The notes beneath the pieces were generated by a model. That model saw only the letters and a program-made list of their open reading frames with translations. It ran no database searches and was not told the DNA's origin. A stretch of 44,433 nucleotides of DNA from SAR324 cluster bacterium (GTDB lineage: Bacteria; SAR324; JACQKK01). The translations under genes were made by a program, and so were the position numbers. Below, piece by piece: positions 1 through 8,584 of this stretch (its first letter is position 1; each line of letters begins with the position of its first letter). The stretch is from assembly GCA_022573975.1 (NCBI GenBank), contig JACZSY010000005.1, positions 1-44,433 of the forward strand, written 5' to 3'.

Positions 1-643
1 CAAGACGGATTTTCACCATATCGCGGGGATAGGCATAAACTGCCGTATTCATTTTTCCCCGGCGCCGCCTCGAAGCGGGAAGTTCGGGTTCATAATACCC
101 GGTGAACAGATTCATTTCCGGCCCCCCTTCACTGACCGATTCGAAAAAATGAAAACGCTCCCCAATCCTGGAAGAGAGGGCCAAAGGAGACGGCGCGTTG
201 AGGAATTCCTTGCGGAACAACTTCATCGAGGCGATCATTTCCCCCGGGGTATAGACCAACCGGCCGTATTGAAAGGTGTCGCTGGAGGACAGCCGGTTGT
301 AGTATGCGATGGAATGGTCGACCGCCCGCAGCATGGATTTCTTGTCCCCATCGTCGAACCAGTTCCTGGTGTCCGGGGATTCCACCTGGATGAAGCCATT
401 GGGGAAAAAGTTTGCCGGAAAGACCCCCCCGGGAAGGCCGTCCCTGGCGTCCCCGCAGGCGGTGATCCACATCAGCAGGAGCGGCGCCATCAACCGGCCC
501 GCGAGTTTGATTCCCCGCGCCACCCTGGCCAGCGGCTTGTTGCCGGGGCGGCGCCTTGCTAGATTTGAAACGGCCGGCAAGCGCGGTTTGGAGGCGATGC
601 GCGAAACCGATCGGCAAAAGAAGTTTATCGTGGTGATTGGCAT
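1..643 (-). CDS. mltA: Membrane-bound lytic murein transglycosylase A (MltA), 5' part only
   Basis: MltA is an outer-membrane lipoprotein that cleaves murein glycan strands and leaves 1,6-anhydro ends. The gene runs off the left edge, so only about 214 codons are present and the catalytic Asp region is outside. Visible are a basic N-region, a hydrophobic stretch ending in the lipobox I-T-A-C (Cys about residue 63), and the family signature F-T-G-Y-Y-E-P at about residues 180-186. The ATG used here places the lipobox unusually deep; an in-frame GTG at 523 would give a normal signal peptide of about 22 residues and is a good alternative. Neither start has a clear ribosome site. It diverges from lpxK across 168 bases. 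Family assignment is good but rests on one signature. Confidence 0.75.
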   Translation of the reverse strand, partial: MPITTINFFCRSVSRIASKPRLPAVSNLARRRPGNKPLARVARGIKLAGRLMAPLLLMWITACGDARDGLPGGVFPANFFPNGFIQVESPDTRNWFDDGDKKSMLRAVDHSIAYYNRLSSSDTFQYGRLVYTPGEMIASMKLFRKEFLNAPSPLALSSRIGERFHFFESVSEGGPEMNLFTGYYEPELPASRRRRGKMNTAVYAYPRDMVKIRL

Positions 644-811
644 GGAGTGTTTCGAGCGCATGACTGCTGCTTGACGGTTGGGCGCCGGCCGGACTCGTTC
701 TGGGGTCCGAATTCGTTTCCGGTGAGCGGCTTTTTCAATGGCCGCCAATTTCCTCATCCATTTTTGCCGCAAACCATGGTGGGTATGCAACCTTGAATTT
801 ATGAAAAATTG

Positions 812-1954
812 ATGACCCCGGCCAAATCCAGCGGAAATCCCTTCTTTCAGCCACCCTTTTGGAGCAGGCCATTCCTGTTTCCGGTGGGCTTGGCCTATGG
901 TGTCTTGGTGCGATTTCGTCTTTTCCTGTTTCGGCTCGGCGTGTTGCGCCAGTTCCGGGCCGCCTGTCCGGTCATCGCCGTGGGGAACCTGACGGTGGGG
1001 GGCACGGGCAAGACGCCCATGGTGGATTTTTTGCTGAGGGCGTCCCAGCAGGCCGGAAAACGGCCGGTGGTGCTCAGCCGCGGCCACGGCCGCCGAAGCA
1101 GGTCGCGCCTTTCGCGCTCCAGGTCGGACGAACAATGGGCGCCCGATGCGGTTGGCCTGGGGGACGAACCCGCCCTGTTGTCACTGCGCAATCCGGGCGT
1201 CCCGGTTTATGTTGGGAAGCGGCGGGCGGAAACGGCCCGGCTGGCGGCGCTGTGGGATGCGCCGCAGCTGATCGTGCTGGACGATGCCTACCAGCATCTG
1301 CGCCTGGCCAGGGATCTCAACGTTTTGTTGATCGACGGCGAGCATGGCCTGGGCAATGGGCGGATGTTGCCCCTGGGGCCGTTGCGGGAGCCGCCGGGCG
1401 CCATGGGCAGGGCCGACGTGGTGCTCCTCACCAAAACCGGCCCCGGGGAGGCCTCGCCGTTGCGGGAAATGTTGGCCCCCCACCTGGCGGCGCATGTTCC
1501 CGTGTTCACCTGCCAATACCAGCCGCGCCTCCTCGGGGTGGCGGATGGGTCGAGGGAATATGCTCCGGAGGCCTTGCGGGGTCGAACGGTGCGGCTGGTG
1601 TGCGGCATCGCCCGGCCGGACGGATTCGCATCCACCGTGGAAGCCCTGGGCGCCCGGGTGGACAGGCTATGGGCCTTCCCCGATCACCATCCCTATCACC
1701 TTGAGGACATACGCCTTTTGGACCAGGCCCTGGAGGAGGTTGTGGATGCCGGGGAGCACGAAGCGCGGGAGAACGCCGATTCCACCGCCCCTCCCGGCCT
1801 GCCGCTGTGGCTGACCACCGAAAAGGACGCGGTCAAGCTGAGGGGCCGGCTGAAAAACCCAGGACGGTTGGGGGTGTTGGAGATGGCGATGGTGCCCGAA
1901 CCGGACGCGCAGGCGTTTTTTTTTAATTTCATCCGAAAATGCGGGATGCTATGA
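812..1954 (+). CDS. lpxK: Tetraacyldisaccharide 4'-kinase LpxK
   Basis: LpxK phosphorylates the 4' position of the tetraacyldisaccharide 1-phosphate to make lipid IVA, a late step of lipid A synthesis at the inner membrane face. The 380-residue product has an N-terminal hydrophobic stretch (about 21-42), the P-loop G-N-L-T-V-G-G-T-G-K-T at about 58-68, and the D-D-A-Y-Q-H-L motif of the family. It is longer than the usual 320-350 residues, partly through an Arg/Ser-rich insert (R-S-R-S-R-L-S-R-S-R) after the R-G-H-G motif and an acidic stretch near the C-terminus. The ATG at 812 is used; a TTG lies directly before it. It begins the plus-strand housekeeping run that continues with def. Confidence 0.95.
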   Translation: MTPAKSSGNPFFQPPFWSRPFLFPVGLAYGVLVRFRLFLFRLGVLRQFRAACPVIAVGNLTVGGTGKTPMVDFLLRASQQAGKRPVVLSRGHGRRSRSRLSRSRSDEQWAPDAVGLGDEPALLSLRNPGVPVYVGKRRAETARLAALWDAPQLIVLDDAYQHLRLARDLNVLLIDGEHGLGNGRMLPLGPLREPPGAMGRADVVLLTKTGPGEASPLREMLAPHLAAHVPVFTCQYQPRLLGVADGSREYAPEALRGRTVRLVCGIARPDGFASTVEALGARVDRLWAFPDHHPYHLEDIRLLDQALEEVVDAGEHEARENADSTAPPGLPLWLTTEKDAVKLRGRLKNPGRLGVLEMAMVPEPDAQAFFFNFIRKCGML

Positions 1955-2085
1955 TGACAGGTGGGTGCAGGCACCGGCGGCATGGCGATGTTTTGCCGGG
2001 CACCAACGGGAATCCTCCGCATCACGGGCCATTTCGGCCCCAGCCCAACTTTCGGTCAACCCACTAAAAAATAACTTGGAAATCG

Positions 2086-2622
2086 ATGGCCCTGCTGCAG
2101 GTTTTCAAATTTCCGCATCCGGTGCTCAAGCAACACGCCAAAACCGTCACCCGGTTCGATGACGAGCTGCGCCGTTTGGCGGACAACATGCTGGACACCA
2201 TGTACGAGGAAGGGGGAATTGGCCTGGCGGCCAATCAGGTGGGACAATTGAAGCAGGTGGTGGTGATGGACTTGCGCGCCGAGGATGAGGACGATGCGGA
2301 AAAACCCCGCCCGGCCCGGAATAAAGAACCCCGCGTCTTCGTCAATCCGAAGATGTTGGAATCCAGGGGAGAAATCGTCACCGAAGAGGGCTGTCTCAGC
2401 GTGATCGACTTCACCGCGGAGGTGAAAAGAAAACAATGGATCCGGGTGGCGTATCAAACCGCCGAAGGGAAAGAGCGGGAAGAAGCCTTCGAGGATCTGG
2501 CCGCGGTTTGCCTGCAACATGAAATGGACCACCTGCAAGGCCGGCTCTTCATCGACCATCTGTCTCCCCTGAAACGGGGAATGATCAAGAAACGGCTGTC
2601 CAAGATCGCCAAAAGCGCCTGA
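2086..2622 (+). CDS. def: Peptide deformylase
   Basis: Removes the N-formyl group from the initiator methionine of nascent proteins in the cytoplasm. All three family motifs are present: G-I-G-L-A-A-N-Q at about 44-51, E-G-C-L-S with metal ligand Cys103, and H-E-M-D-H at 145-149, whose two His bind the metal and whose Glu is catalytic. The length of 178 residues is normal. A short charged insert (E-D-E-D-D-A-E-K-P-R-P) occurs before the R-V-F-V-N-P segment. The 131-base gap after lpxK shows no strong promoter or terminator, so co-transcription is possible. The usual partner fmt is not next to it. Confidence 0.96.
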   Translation: MALLQVFKFPHPVLKQHAKTVTRFDDELRRLADNMLDTMYEEGGIGLAANQVGQLKQVVVMDLRAEDEDDAEKPRPARNKEPRVFVNPKMLESRGEIVTEEGCLSVIDFTAEVKRKQWIRVAYQTAEGKEREEAFEDLAAVCLQHEMDHLQGRLFIDHLSPLKRGMIKKRLSKIAKSA

Positions 2623-2694
2623 TCGCGGACGCCGTGCCTGCCGGGAAATTTTCCGGGAGAAATGCTTCCTTTCCGGCCCAGGGAGGGAATGGGA

Positions 2695-3273
2695 ATGGAC
2701 CAACCCACCATGCGCATTACAGGAAATTTCCTCAAACCGGGAACGCGTCTTGCCGATTGGCCCCGTCCGATGACATTGGCGGTGCTGTCCGCCGTCTGGA
2801 TACTGTTCTGGTCATCCCTTGGCCCGGCCGTCCCGCCGGCCCTTGGCCAGCCGCGAAAAGCCGAGGCGGAAAGGTCCAAGACCGAAATGGCGAAAGCCGA
2901 GGTGATCGTCGGCAAGGAAGTGATCCGCGTGGACGTGGCCGATACCCCGAGCCTCCAATCCAAGGGGTTGGGGGGGAGGAAGCGGCTGGCCCCCAACGCG
3001 GGGATGCTGTTCGTGTACACGGAGAAAGGCCGTCACGCATTCTGGATGCGGGGCATGTTCATTCCCATCGACATCATCTGGCTGGACAACCGCCGGGTGG
3101 TTCACATCGAGCGGGACGTGCCCCCGCCCCCTCCCGGCACTCCGGAATCCAAGCTGACCACTTACGCTTCCCCCAGCCCCGCCAATCTGGTGCTGGAACT
3201 GGCCGCGGGCCGGGCCAGGGAACTCGGGCTGAAAGTCGGCAGCCAGGTGACCTTCCGGTTCAACGTGCCTTGA
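2695..3273 (+). CDS. DUF192 family exported or membrane-anchored protein
   Basis: The C-terminal 110 residues match the DUF192 family: a T-P-x-L-Q-x-K-G-L-G-G-R-K-x-L stretch, G-M-L-F-V-Y, F-W-M-R-G-M-F-I-P-I-D-I-I-W-L and the N-L-V-L-E-L-A-A-G end. The function of the family is unknown; members are typically small and often secreted. The N-terminus has a hydrophobic segment (about residues 27-43) ending near P-A-L-G-Q, which could be a signal peptide or anchor. I chose ATG 2695 because GGGAGGG at 2681-2687 sits 7 bases before it; ATGs at 2662 and 2689 are in frame but poorly spaced. A Pro-rich loop (P-P-P-P-P-G) interrupts the domain. It lies between def and tmk with short gaps, so it is probably in the same transcript. 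Confidence 0.88.
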   Translation: MDQPTMRITGNFLKPGTRLADWPRPMTLAVLSAVWILFWSSLGPAVPPALGQPRKAEAERSKTEMAKAEVIVGKEVIRVDVADTPSLQSKGLGGRKRLAPNAGMLFVYTEKGRHAFWMRGMFIPIDIIWLDNRRVVHIERDVPPPPPGTPESKLTTYASPSPANLVLELAAGRARELGLKVGSQVTFRFNVP

Positions 3274-3292
3274 GCCGCGGGAGGGAAAGCAA

Positions 3293-3970
3293 TTGACCGC
3301 ATCGAAAGAAAAACCCACCATCAGGGGGAAATTCATCACCTTCGAGGGCATCGACGGATGCGGAAAATCCACCCAGGCCCGGCGGCTGGCCCAACGCCTT
3401 CGCCAACAAGGACACAAGGTGCTGGAAACGCGGGAGCCGGGGGGCACGCCGATCGGCCGTCAACTGCGCTCGGTGCTGCTCGACCCCGGCAACGACGCCA
3501 TGAGCGCCACTTGTGAACTGCTGCTGTATCTGGCCGACCGCGTGCAACATCTCGATACGGTGATCCGCCCAGCACTGCAACGGGAAGAAACGGTGATCTG
3601 CGACCGCTTCCACGATGCGACCGTGGCCTATCAGCAGCATGGCCGCGGCCTGGACCTGGCCTCCCTGGGGGGCTTTTTGGAAAAAGAAGTATTGTCCACC
3701 ACGCCCGACACCACCTGGTGGCTCGATCTGGAAGTGGAGCTGGCCCAGCGCCGCATTCAACAACGAATCCGCGGCCAGGGCGGAAATGAACCCCGCGAAA
3801 GCCGGCTGGACGATGCGGGCCGGGAATTTCATGAGCGGGTGCGTTCAGGGTACGCCGCGATCCACGGGTCGGAGCCGGGGCGGATGGTGCGCGTTCCCGC
3901 CACGGGAGACGAGGCGGAAATCGATGCCACTATTTGGAACCTGCTGAGCCAGCGGTACGACCTGCGATAA
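3293..3970 (+). CDS. tmk: Thymidylate kinase
   Basis: Converts dTMP to dTDP with ATP for DNA synthesis. The P-loop E-G-I-D-G-C-G-K-S-T lies at about 18-27, the D-R-F-H-D-A-T-V-A-Y-Q motif (DRY/AYQ of the family) in the middle, and an Arg-rich lid (R-I-Q-Q-R-I-R) near 165. Its 225 residues include a short N-terminal extension of about 10. The start is a TTG preceded by GGGAGGG at about 3278-3284, with good spacing; no better ATG exists upstream of the P-loop. The stop is 8 bases before holB, and tmk-holB is a common bacterial pair because both serve DNA replication. Confidence 0.96.
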   Translation: MTASKEKPTIRGKFITFEGIDGCGKSTQARRLAQRLRQQGHKVLETREPGGTPIGRQLRSVLLDPGNDAMSATCELLLYLADRVQHLDTVIRPALQREETVICDRFHDATVAYQQHGRGLDLASLGGFLEKEVLSTTPDTTWWLDLEVELAQRRIQQRIRGQGGNEPRESRLDDAGREFHERVRSGYAAIHGSEPGRMVRVPATGDEAEIDATIWNLLSQRYDLR

Positions 3971-3978
3971 GGACCCAG

Positions 3979-4977
3979 ATGGCTTTTAAAGATATTGTTG
4001 GCCAATCCGAGGCGATCGGGCTGTTGCGCGGAGCAATGCACCGGGAGCGGATTCCCTCGGCCTACCTGTTTCTGGGTCCGCGCAACATTGGCAAACGCAC
4101 CACCGCGCTGACCCTGGCCAAAGCCCTCAATTGCCGGGAGGCCGCCGGAGACAGTTGCGACGCCTGCCCTTCCTGCCGGAAAATCGACGAGCAGGTTCAC
4201 CCCGACGTGGAGACGGTGTCCCCCGACGGGCGGTTTATCAAAATCGGCCAGGTACGCGAGGTGACCAACCGCCTGGCGCTGATTCCTTTCGAGGCCGCCA
4301 AGCGGGTGATCGTTTTCTCGCAAGCCGGGCGGATGCAAGACCCGGCGGCGAATGCCATGCTCAAAACCCTGGAGGAACCCCCCCTGAACACCTTGCTCAT
4401 CCTTTGCGCCGAAAGGGCCGCCCAGTTGCCGGAGACCATCGTTTCGCGATGCGTGCCGGTTCGGTTCGGACTGCTCGGCCCATCGGATACGCGGGCGCTG
4501 CTGGAAAGCGCCCCGAAGCTGGACGCCAAATTGCTGGACTTTTCCATCCGGTTTTCCCAGGGACGCCTGCGCCCCGAGCTGCCGGCCCGGGCAGAACAAT
4601 GGATGGAAATTCGCGACGAGATGATCAAGGGCATGGAAGGGCTGAACCGCCCCGTGTTCACCCAGCTTTCCCAGCAGATGGCCCGCTGGGGATCCAATGA
4701 GGATTGGCGGTTTGTGTTGGAATGGCTGGAGTCCTGGTTCCGGGACCTGGTCTTTCTGGCCGAAGGCATCGGCCCGGCGAGGCTGATCAACGGCGACCGC
4801 CTGGAGGAAATGCGCAACTGCGCCCAATGGTTCGATGGGGAGCGCGCCCAAAAGTGCTACCGGCGGGTGCTGGACACCCGCGACGCCATTGGAATCAACG
4901 CCAACAAGACCCTGGCCCTGGAGGCGATGTGGCTGGGTTTCAAGGATGAAATCCGTCAGGCGCGGGCTGGCGCCTGA
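3979..4977 (+). CDS. holB: DNA polymerase III delta' subunit
   Basis: The delta' subunit belongs to the clamp-loader complex that opens the sliding clamp at primed DNA. The 332-residue product begins M-A-F-K-D-I-V-G-Q and has the AAA+ layout: a Walker A-like segment G-P-R-N-I-G-K-R at about 33-40, a four-Cys zinc site (Cys52, 60, 63, 66), the L-K-T-L-E-E-P-P motif and the S-R-C sensor region. The first Walker glycine positions are altered (P-R-N-I-G-K-R instead of G-x-x-G-x-G-K-T), as expected for a subunit that need not hydrolyse ATP. The start at 3979 follows AAGGA and lies 8 bases after tmk. Confidence 0.93.
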   Translation: MAFKDIVGQSEAIGLLRGAMHRERIPSAYLFLGPRNIGKRTTALTLAKALNCREAAGDSCDACPSCRKIDEQVHPDVETVSPDGRFIKIGQVREVTNRLALIPFEAAKRVIVFSQAGRMQDPAANAMLKTLEEPPLNTLLILCAERAAQLPETIVSRCVPVRFGLLGPSDTRALLESAPKLDAKLLDFSIRFSQGRLRPELPARAEQWMEIRDEMIKGMEGLNRPVFTQLSQQMARWGSNEDWRFVLEWLESWFRDLVFLAEGIGPARLINGDRLEEMRNCAQWFDGERAQKCYRRVLDTRDAIGINANKTLALEAMWLGFKDEIRQARAGA

Positions 4978-4997
4978 ACTTGAAAAAGGAGGGGAAA

Positions 4998-5639
4998 ATG
5001 CAACTCCATGGAGGAACCAAAGCACCCGGCGGCAACCACCGGAAAAACCACCGGAAAAACCACCGGGAAAGACACAGGAGAAAACACCGCGCCGAGGCTG
5101 GAAATTCACCCGGCGGAAGCCGGAGCCCGATGTTTCACCGCGTCGCGCCGGCCGTGGCTCCGATCCTGGCCATGTTGGCCATGTTGACCATGTTGACCAT
5201 GTTGACCATGGCGGTTGCGCTGACCGCCTTCCCGGCGCGCACCGCATGGAGCGCGCCGAATTTTTTCGAGAAACGAAAAATCGAGCTTCAGGCCCTGGAA
5301 GCCTTCAAGGAAATCATCGGCCGCTGGCGCGAAGAGGTCTATTTCGAGTTGTACGATTCCGGCATGGAGGAAAGCCAGGGGCGCATTTCGCGCCAGGATT
5401 TCGCCCAACGCATGGTGGAACTCAGTTGGGTGCCGCAGGGAGAACTCAATCCAAAATTTCTCCACCTCCGCTATCATTTCCGCACCATGGTCTATGTGAA
5501 GGCCCGGGTTTCCTACCGGCACAAGTTCGACCAGACCCGCAGCTTCTCCAAGGATCAAACCATGGTGATGGTGTGGGAAAAAGGACAATGGCGGATAGAC
5601 CTGATCGAATTGATCCGCTCCCCCTATTCCGGCGTCTGA
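4998..5639 (+). CDS. Hypothetical exported protein with repeat-built N-terminus
   Basis: No family recognised. The 213-residue product starts after a strong ribosome site (AAGGAGGGG at about 4986-4994). The N-terminus is very basic and His-rich because of three 12-bp DNA repeats that encode N-H-R-K units, followed by a hydrophobic stretch made mostly of M-L-T units from 9-bp repeats, ending near A-R-T-A-W-S-A; this looks like a signal peptide with an expanded N-region. The mature part (about 90-213) is a small soluble domain rich in aromatic residues, with F-E-K-R-K-I-E-L-Q-A-L-E-A-F at its start and a C-terminal W-E-K-G-Q-W-R-I-D-L-I-E segment. It directly follows holB (20 bases), so is likely co-transcribed. 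Real gene likely, function unknown. Confidence 0.8.
   Translation: MQLHGGTKAPGGNHRKNHRKNHRERHRRKHRAEAGNSPGGSRSPMFHRVAPAVAPILAMLAMLTMLTMLTMAVALTAFPARTAWSAPNFFEKRKIELQALEAFKEIIGRWREEVYFELYDSGMEESQGRISRQDFAQRMVELSWVPQGELNPKFLHLRYHFRTMVYVKARVSYRHKFDQTRSFSKDQTMVMVWEKGQWRIDLIELIRSPYSGV
5034..5069 (+). repeat. Three 12-bp tandem repeats in the 4998 gene
   Basis: The unit aaccaccggaaa is present three times head to tail, the last copy with one change. In frame it encodes N-H-R-K, N-H-R-K, N-H-R-E and builds the basic N-region of the exported protein. Confidence 0.9.
5171..5206 (+). repeat. Four 9-bp tandem repeats in the signal peptide of the 4998 gene
   Basis: The unit catgttgac occurs four times (first copy catgttggc). 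In frame it encodes repeated M-L-A/T and makes up much of the hydrophobic core of the signal peptide, so copy number would change the core length in steps of three residues. Confidence 0.9.
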
Positions 5640-5808
5640 ACCGGGCGGGGAGGTTCCATCGCACACGGTGCGGCGCCTGGGGAGGGGGGGGCGTCAATTG
5701 CGCACCGGGTGGATTCCTGATACCTTGAATTCCGCCGGCCTGTTGGCCGGCGATGCGATATGGGGAACGCTCTATTACAGTCAGCAACAATTACCAAGGC
5801 AGGCGCAA

Positions 5809-5919
5809 ATGGATTTTGGTCCTATTACTATCTCTTTCATGTACTTCGGCCTTGCCGTGGTGGTGGTGACGCTGGTGGTGTACGGATTGGTGCATATCAA
5901 CACCCGGGGCAATTCCTAG
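5809..5919 (+). CDS. Possible 36-residue single-span membrane peptide
   Basis: A short frame beginning M-D-F-G-P-I-T-I-S-F encodes one clear transmembrane segment (F-M-Y-F-G-L-A-V-V-V-V-T-L-V-V-Y-G-L, about residues 10-27) and a short polar tail. AGGCAGG at about 5797-5803 gives a plausible ribosome site. The pattern of a short polar N-terminus followed by one helix is typical of small membrane proteins, but no family is recognised and the frame stays open upstream to 5668, so a longer product or a chance frame is possible. It follows the 4998 gene by 169 bases. Confidence 0.4.
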   Translation: MDFGPITISFMYFGLAVVVVTLVVYGLVHINTRGNS

Positions 5920-5939
5920 CGCCGGCGCCCTTTCCCCCC

Positions 5940-5999
5940 GTCTTTAGCGAAACCGTCTTTAGCGAAACCGTCTGAAGCGAAACCGCCTGAAGCGAAACC
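5940..5999. repeat. Four 15-bp tandem repeats between convergent genes
   Basis: Four exact 15-bp steps: gtctttagcgaaacc twice, gtctgaagcgaaacc, gcctgaagcgaaacc. They fill the gap between the small membrane frame and the end of the ABC permease. No spacers, so not CRISPR. Confidence 0.92.
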
Positions 6000-6014
6000 C
6001 ATCCGCCGGCCCCC

Positions 6015-6047
6015 GATGGGCCACTGATGGGCCCCCGATGGGCCACG
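6015..6047. repeat. Three 11-bp tandem repeats
   Basis: Units gatgggccact, gatgggccccc and gatgggccacg follow the 15-bp array almost directly and end just before the permease stop codon at 6062. Confidence 0.8.
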
Positions 6048-6061
6048 CAGGGGCGCTTCGC

Positions 6062-8584
6062 CTATTCCTCCCGCAGCACCTCCAAGGGTTTTTTCATCAA
6101 TACGTCCAGGTTTCCGGCCAACCCGGTGACGGTGATCACCAGCACCGCCACCGCGCAGGTGATCAGATAGACCCAAAGCGAAAAGTCCCACTTCCCTTGA
6201 AAGAGGAAGGTGACCAGGCCCCAGGAGAGGCCACCGGCCGCCAAGGCGCCCACCACGCTGGCCAGCGTTCCTTCCAGCAGGTATTCCAGCGCCAGCACCC
6301 TCGCCACCGCCAGCCTGGTGGCTCCCAGGGTTTTCAGCAGCACCACTTCCCGAACCCGTTGGAACTTGGTGGTGGCCACGGAGGCGATGAGCACGATCAA
6401 TCCAACCGCGATGCAAAAACCCGCCATGAAGCGCAGCACCAGTCCGATCCGTTCCATGAAGCCCTGCACGATCTGGAAGATCATGGCCACGTCGAAGCCG
6501 GTGACATTGGGCATGCGCACCACCACGTCGCGCTGCAAGGCCACCCGAGTCTCCTCGTCATCCACCCGCACCGGCGAGACATACATGGCCGGCGCCCGCT
6601 CCAACGCGCCGGGCAGATAGACAAAGGTGAAATTGGCGCGCCGGTTGAGCCAATCGATCTTGCGGATGCTGGTCACGGTGGCGGTCACCCTGACGCCCTG
6701 AATGTTCACCGTGAGCGTGTTCCCCACCTCGAGCCCCACCGATTCCGCGTACCAGTTGGCCAGGGACACCTGATGCCCCGGAATGTCCGGGTCTTTCCCG
6801 AAGCGCCCGGACACCACCTCCTCGCCCGGCTTCAGTTGCCCGCGGTAGGTGAAGGCGAATTGAGTGCGCATATGACGGCGGCGGTGGTCGTCCTTCTCCT
6901 CGCTGGGCAGGGTGGTTCGGCCATTGATCCCCACCACCCGGCCGCGGACGATGGGAATCATTGGGGGGTTGGGAATTCCGTGCGCGGCCAGCACCTGGCG
7001 GAAATCTTCCCGCTGCCCGGGTTGAATATCCAGGAAAAAAAGGTTGGGTTGATCGACCGGGGAGTTGGCCGCCACCTGCCGCAGCAGGTCTTGTTGAATC
7101 AGGAACACCGACAACAGCAACAACACCCCCAGCCCCAGCGACATCACCACGGTGACGGTCTGATTTCCCGGACGGTACAGCCCGGCCAACCCCTGCCTCA
7201 ATTCGAAGCGAGACGGTTTTGGCAGCCACCGCAGCAGCATCAGCATGCCCAGCGAAGCCAGGAACAAACCCAGCACCGCGGCGGAGATTCCCAGCATGAA
7301 CAAACCCGCCGCCTTGGTGAATCCCGCCTGCCACACGGCCAGCAGCCCGGCCATGGCGAGCATCGAGAGGGGAGAGAGCAAGGCGTTCAACCATTGCCAG
7401 CGCCCGGGCGGGCGGGGTTCCACATGGCGGCGGAAGAGGCGGCCGGGGGGCACCTTGCGCACGGCCCAGAGGGGGGGCAGGGCGAACCAGAGCGTGGTCA
7501 GGGTGCCGATGGCCAGGCCCTCGGCGGCGGCGGCCAGGGGCCAATCGAGGGACACTTCCACCGGCAGCAGATCCGCCAGCAGGAACGGCAAGGCCCATTG
7601 CACGGCAAACCCCAGGGCCACCCCCAACAGGCTGCCGGTCACGCCGATGGCCAAGGCCAACAGCAGGTATATCGAAAGCAGGTTGCCCGAGGTCGCGCCC
7701 AGGCATTTCAGCACCGCCAGGGTGTCCATTTTCTGCGCGACGAAGGCCCGCACGGCGCCGGCCACGCCGATGCCCCCCAGCAGGAGCGCGGTCAGGCCGA
7801 TCAGGTTGAGATAATCGGTGAGCCGAACCAGGAACCGCGCGGCCTGGGGGCGCATCCGGTCAAAGGTTTCCACCGCGGCAAAGGATTTGGGGAGCCGCAG
7901 GCGCAGGGCATCGGCCACCGCTCCGGGCTTCCTGCCGGGCGGCACCTTGACCATGGCCGAATAGAGAATGCGGCTTTTCACCGAGAACAAGCCGGTGGCG
8001 TCGCCGCCGCGGCCGGTCATCAGCACCCGCGGCCCCAGATTGAAAGCCTGCACCGGACTGTCCGGCTCGCGCAGCAGCACGTCCGCGATGCGGAAGGATT
8101 TGGCGCCGATGACCAGCGTGTCCCCCAGCTTCAACCCCATTTTGAGGAGCAGGGAATTGTGCACCAGCACGGTGCCGTCGCCGAGCAGTTGGCGGAAGGG
8201 CCGCCCCGAGCCGGTGATCACCTCCCCGTACAACGGATAGCCGTCTCCCACGGCGCGGACGCTCATGGGCTGAACCCGCCCCGAAGCGGGGGCGCGGGCC
8301 ATGGACACCATCTGGCGGGAATGAACGATCACCGCCCCTTGCGCCCGCAGCCACTCCAGCGCCCGGCGTTCTTCCGGAGTGAACGCCGTGCGGCTGCGCA
8401 CGATCAGGTCCGCGGCCATCAGGGTGCGGGACTCGCTCTCCAGGCCCCGTTGCAGATTGAAGGAAAAAGACTTGACGGCCACCAGCCCCCCCACCCCGGC
8501 GGTGATGCAGAGCAGGAACACCACCAGCCGCCGCCAGGAGGCCCGCACCTCCCTGGCCAGCATGAGCAGGCTCCAGGTGTTCAT
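6062..8584 (-). CDS. FtsX-type ABC transporter permease (YbbP-like)
   Basis: An 840-residue inner-membrane permease with a YbbP-like layout: one N-terminal membrane segment (about 20-40), a large periplasmic domain, a central group of segments with the first FtsX domain, further segments, a second periplasmic domain and a C-terminal FtsX domain whose last segments read L-W-V-Y-L-I-T-C-A-V-A-V-L-V-I-T. This is the architecture of predicted exporters or lipoprotein and lipid handling permeases (YbbAP, LolCDE, MacB relatives). Its start codon overlaps the stop of the ATPase gene (ATGA, 8581-8584), which implies translational coupling and a shared complex. The substrate cannot be read from the sequence. 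Confidence 0.9.
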   Translation of the reverse strand: MNTWSLLMLAREVRASWRRLVVFLLCITAGVGGLVAVKSFSFNLQRGLESESRTLMAADLIVRSRTAFTPEERRALEWLRAQGAVIVHSRQMVSMARAPASGRVQPMSVRAVGDGYPLYGEVITGSGRPFRQLLGDGTVLVHNSLLLKMGLKLGDTLVIGAKSFRIADVLLREPDSPVQAFNLGPRVLMTGRGGDATGLFSVKSRILYSAMVKVPPGRKPGAVADALRLRLPKSFAAVETFDRMRPQAARFLVRLTDYLNLIGLTALLLGGIGVAGAVRAFVAQKMDTLAVLKCLGATSGNLLSIYLLLALAIGVTGSLLGVALGFAVQWALPFLLADLLPVEVSLDWPLAAAAEGLAIGTLTTLWFALPPLWAVRKVPPGRLFRRHVEPRPPGRWQWLNALLSPLSMLAMAGLLAVWQAGFTKAAGLFMLGISAAVLGLFLASLGMLMLLRWLPKPSRFELRQGLAGLYRPGNQTVTVVMSLGLGVLLLLSVFLIQQDLLRQVAANSPVDQPNLFFLDIQPGQREDFRQVLAAHGIPNPPMIPIVRGRVVGINGRTTLPSEEKDDHRRRHMRTQFAFTYRGQLKPGEEVVSGRFGKDPDIPGHQVSLANWYAESVGLEVGNTLTVNIQGVRVTATVTSIRKIDWLNRRANFTFVYLPGALERAPAMYVSPVRVDDEETRVALQRDVVVRMPNVTGFDVAMIFQIVQGFMERIGLVLRFMAGFCIAVGLIVLIASVATTKFQRVREVVLLKTLGATRLAVARVLALEYLLEGTLASVVGALAAGGLSWGLVTFLFQGKWDFSLWVYLITCAVAVLVITVTGLAGNLDVLMKKPLEVLREE

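Noticed and set aside
5940-5999. CRISPR array
   Set aside because: Copies are directly adjacent, 15 bp long and have no spacers; the same holds for all other arrays in the window. No cas gene is present.
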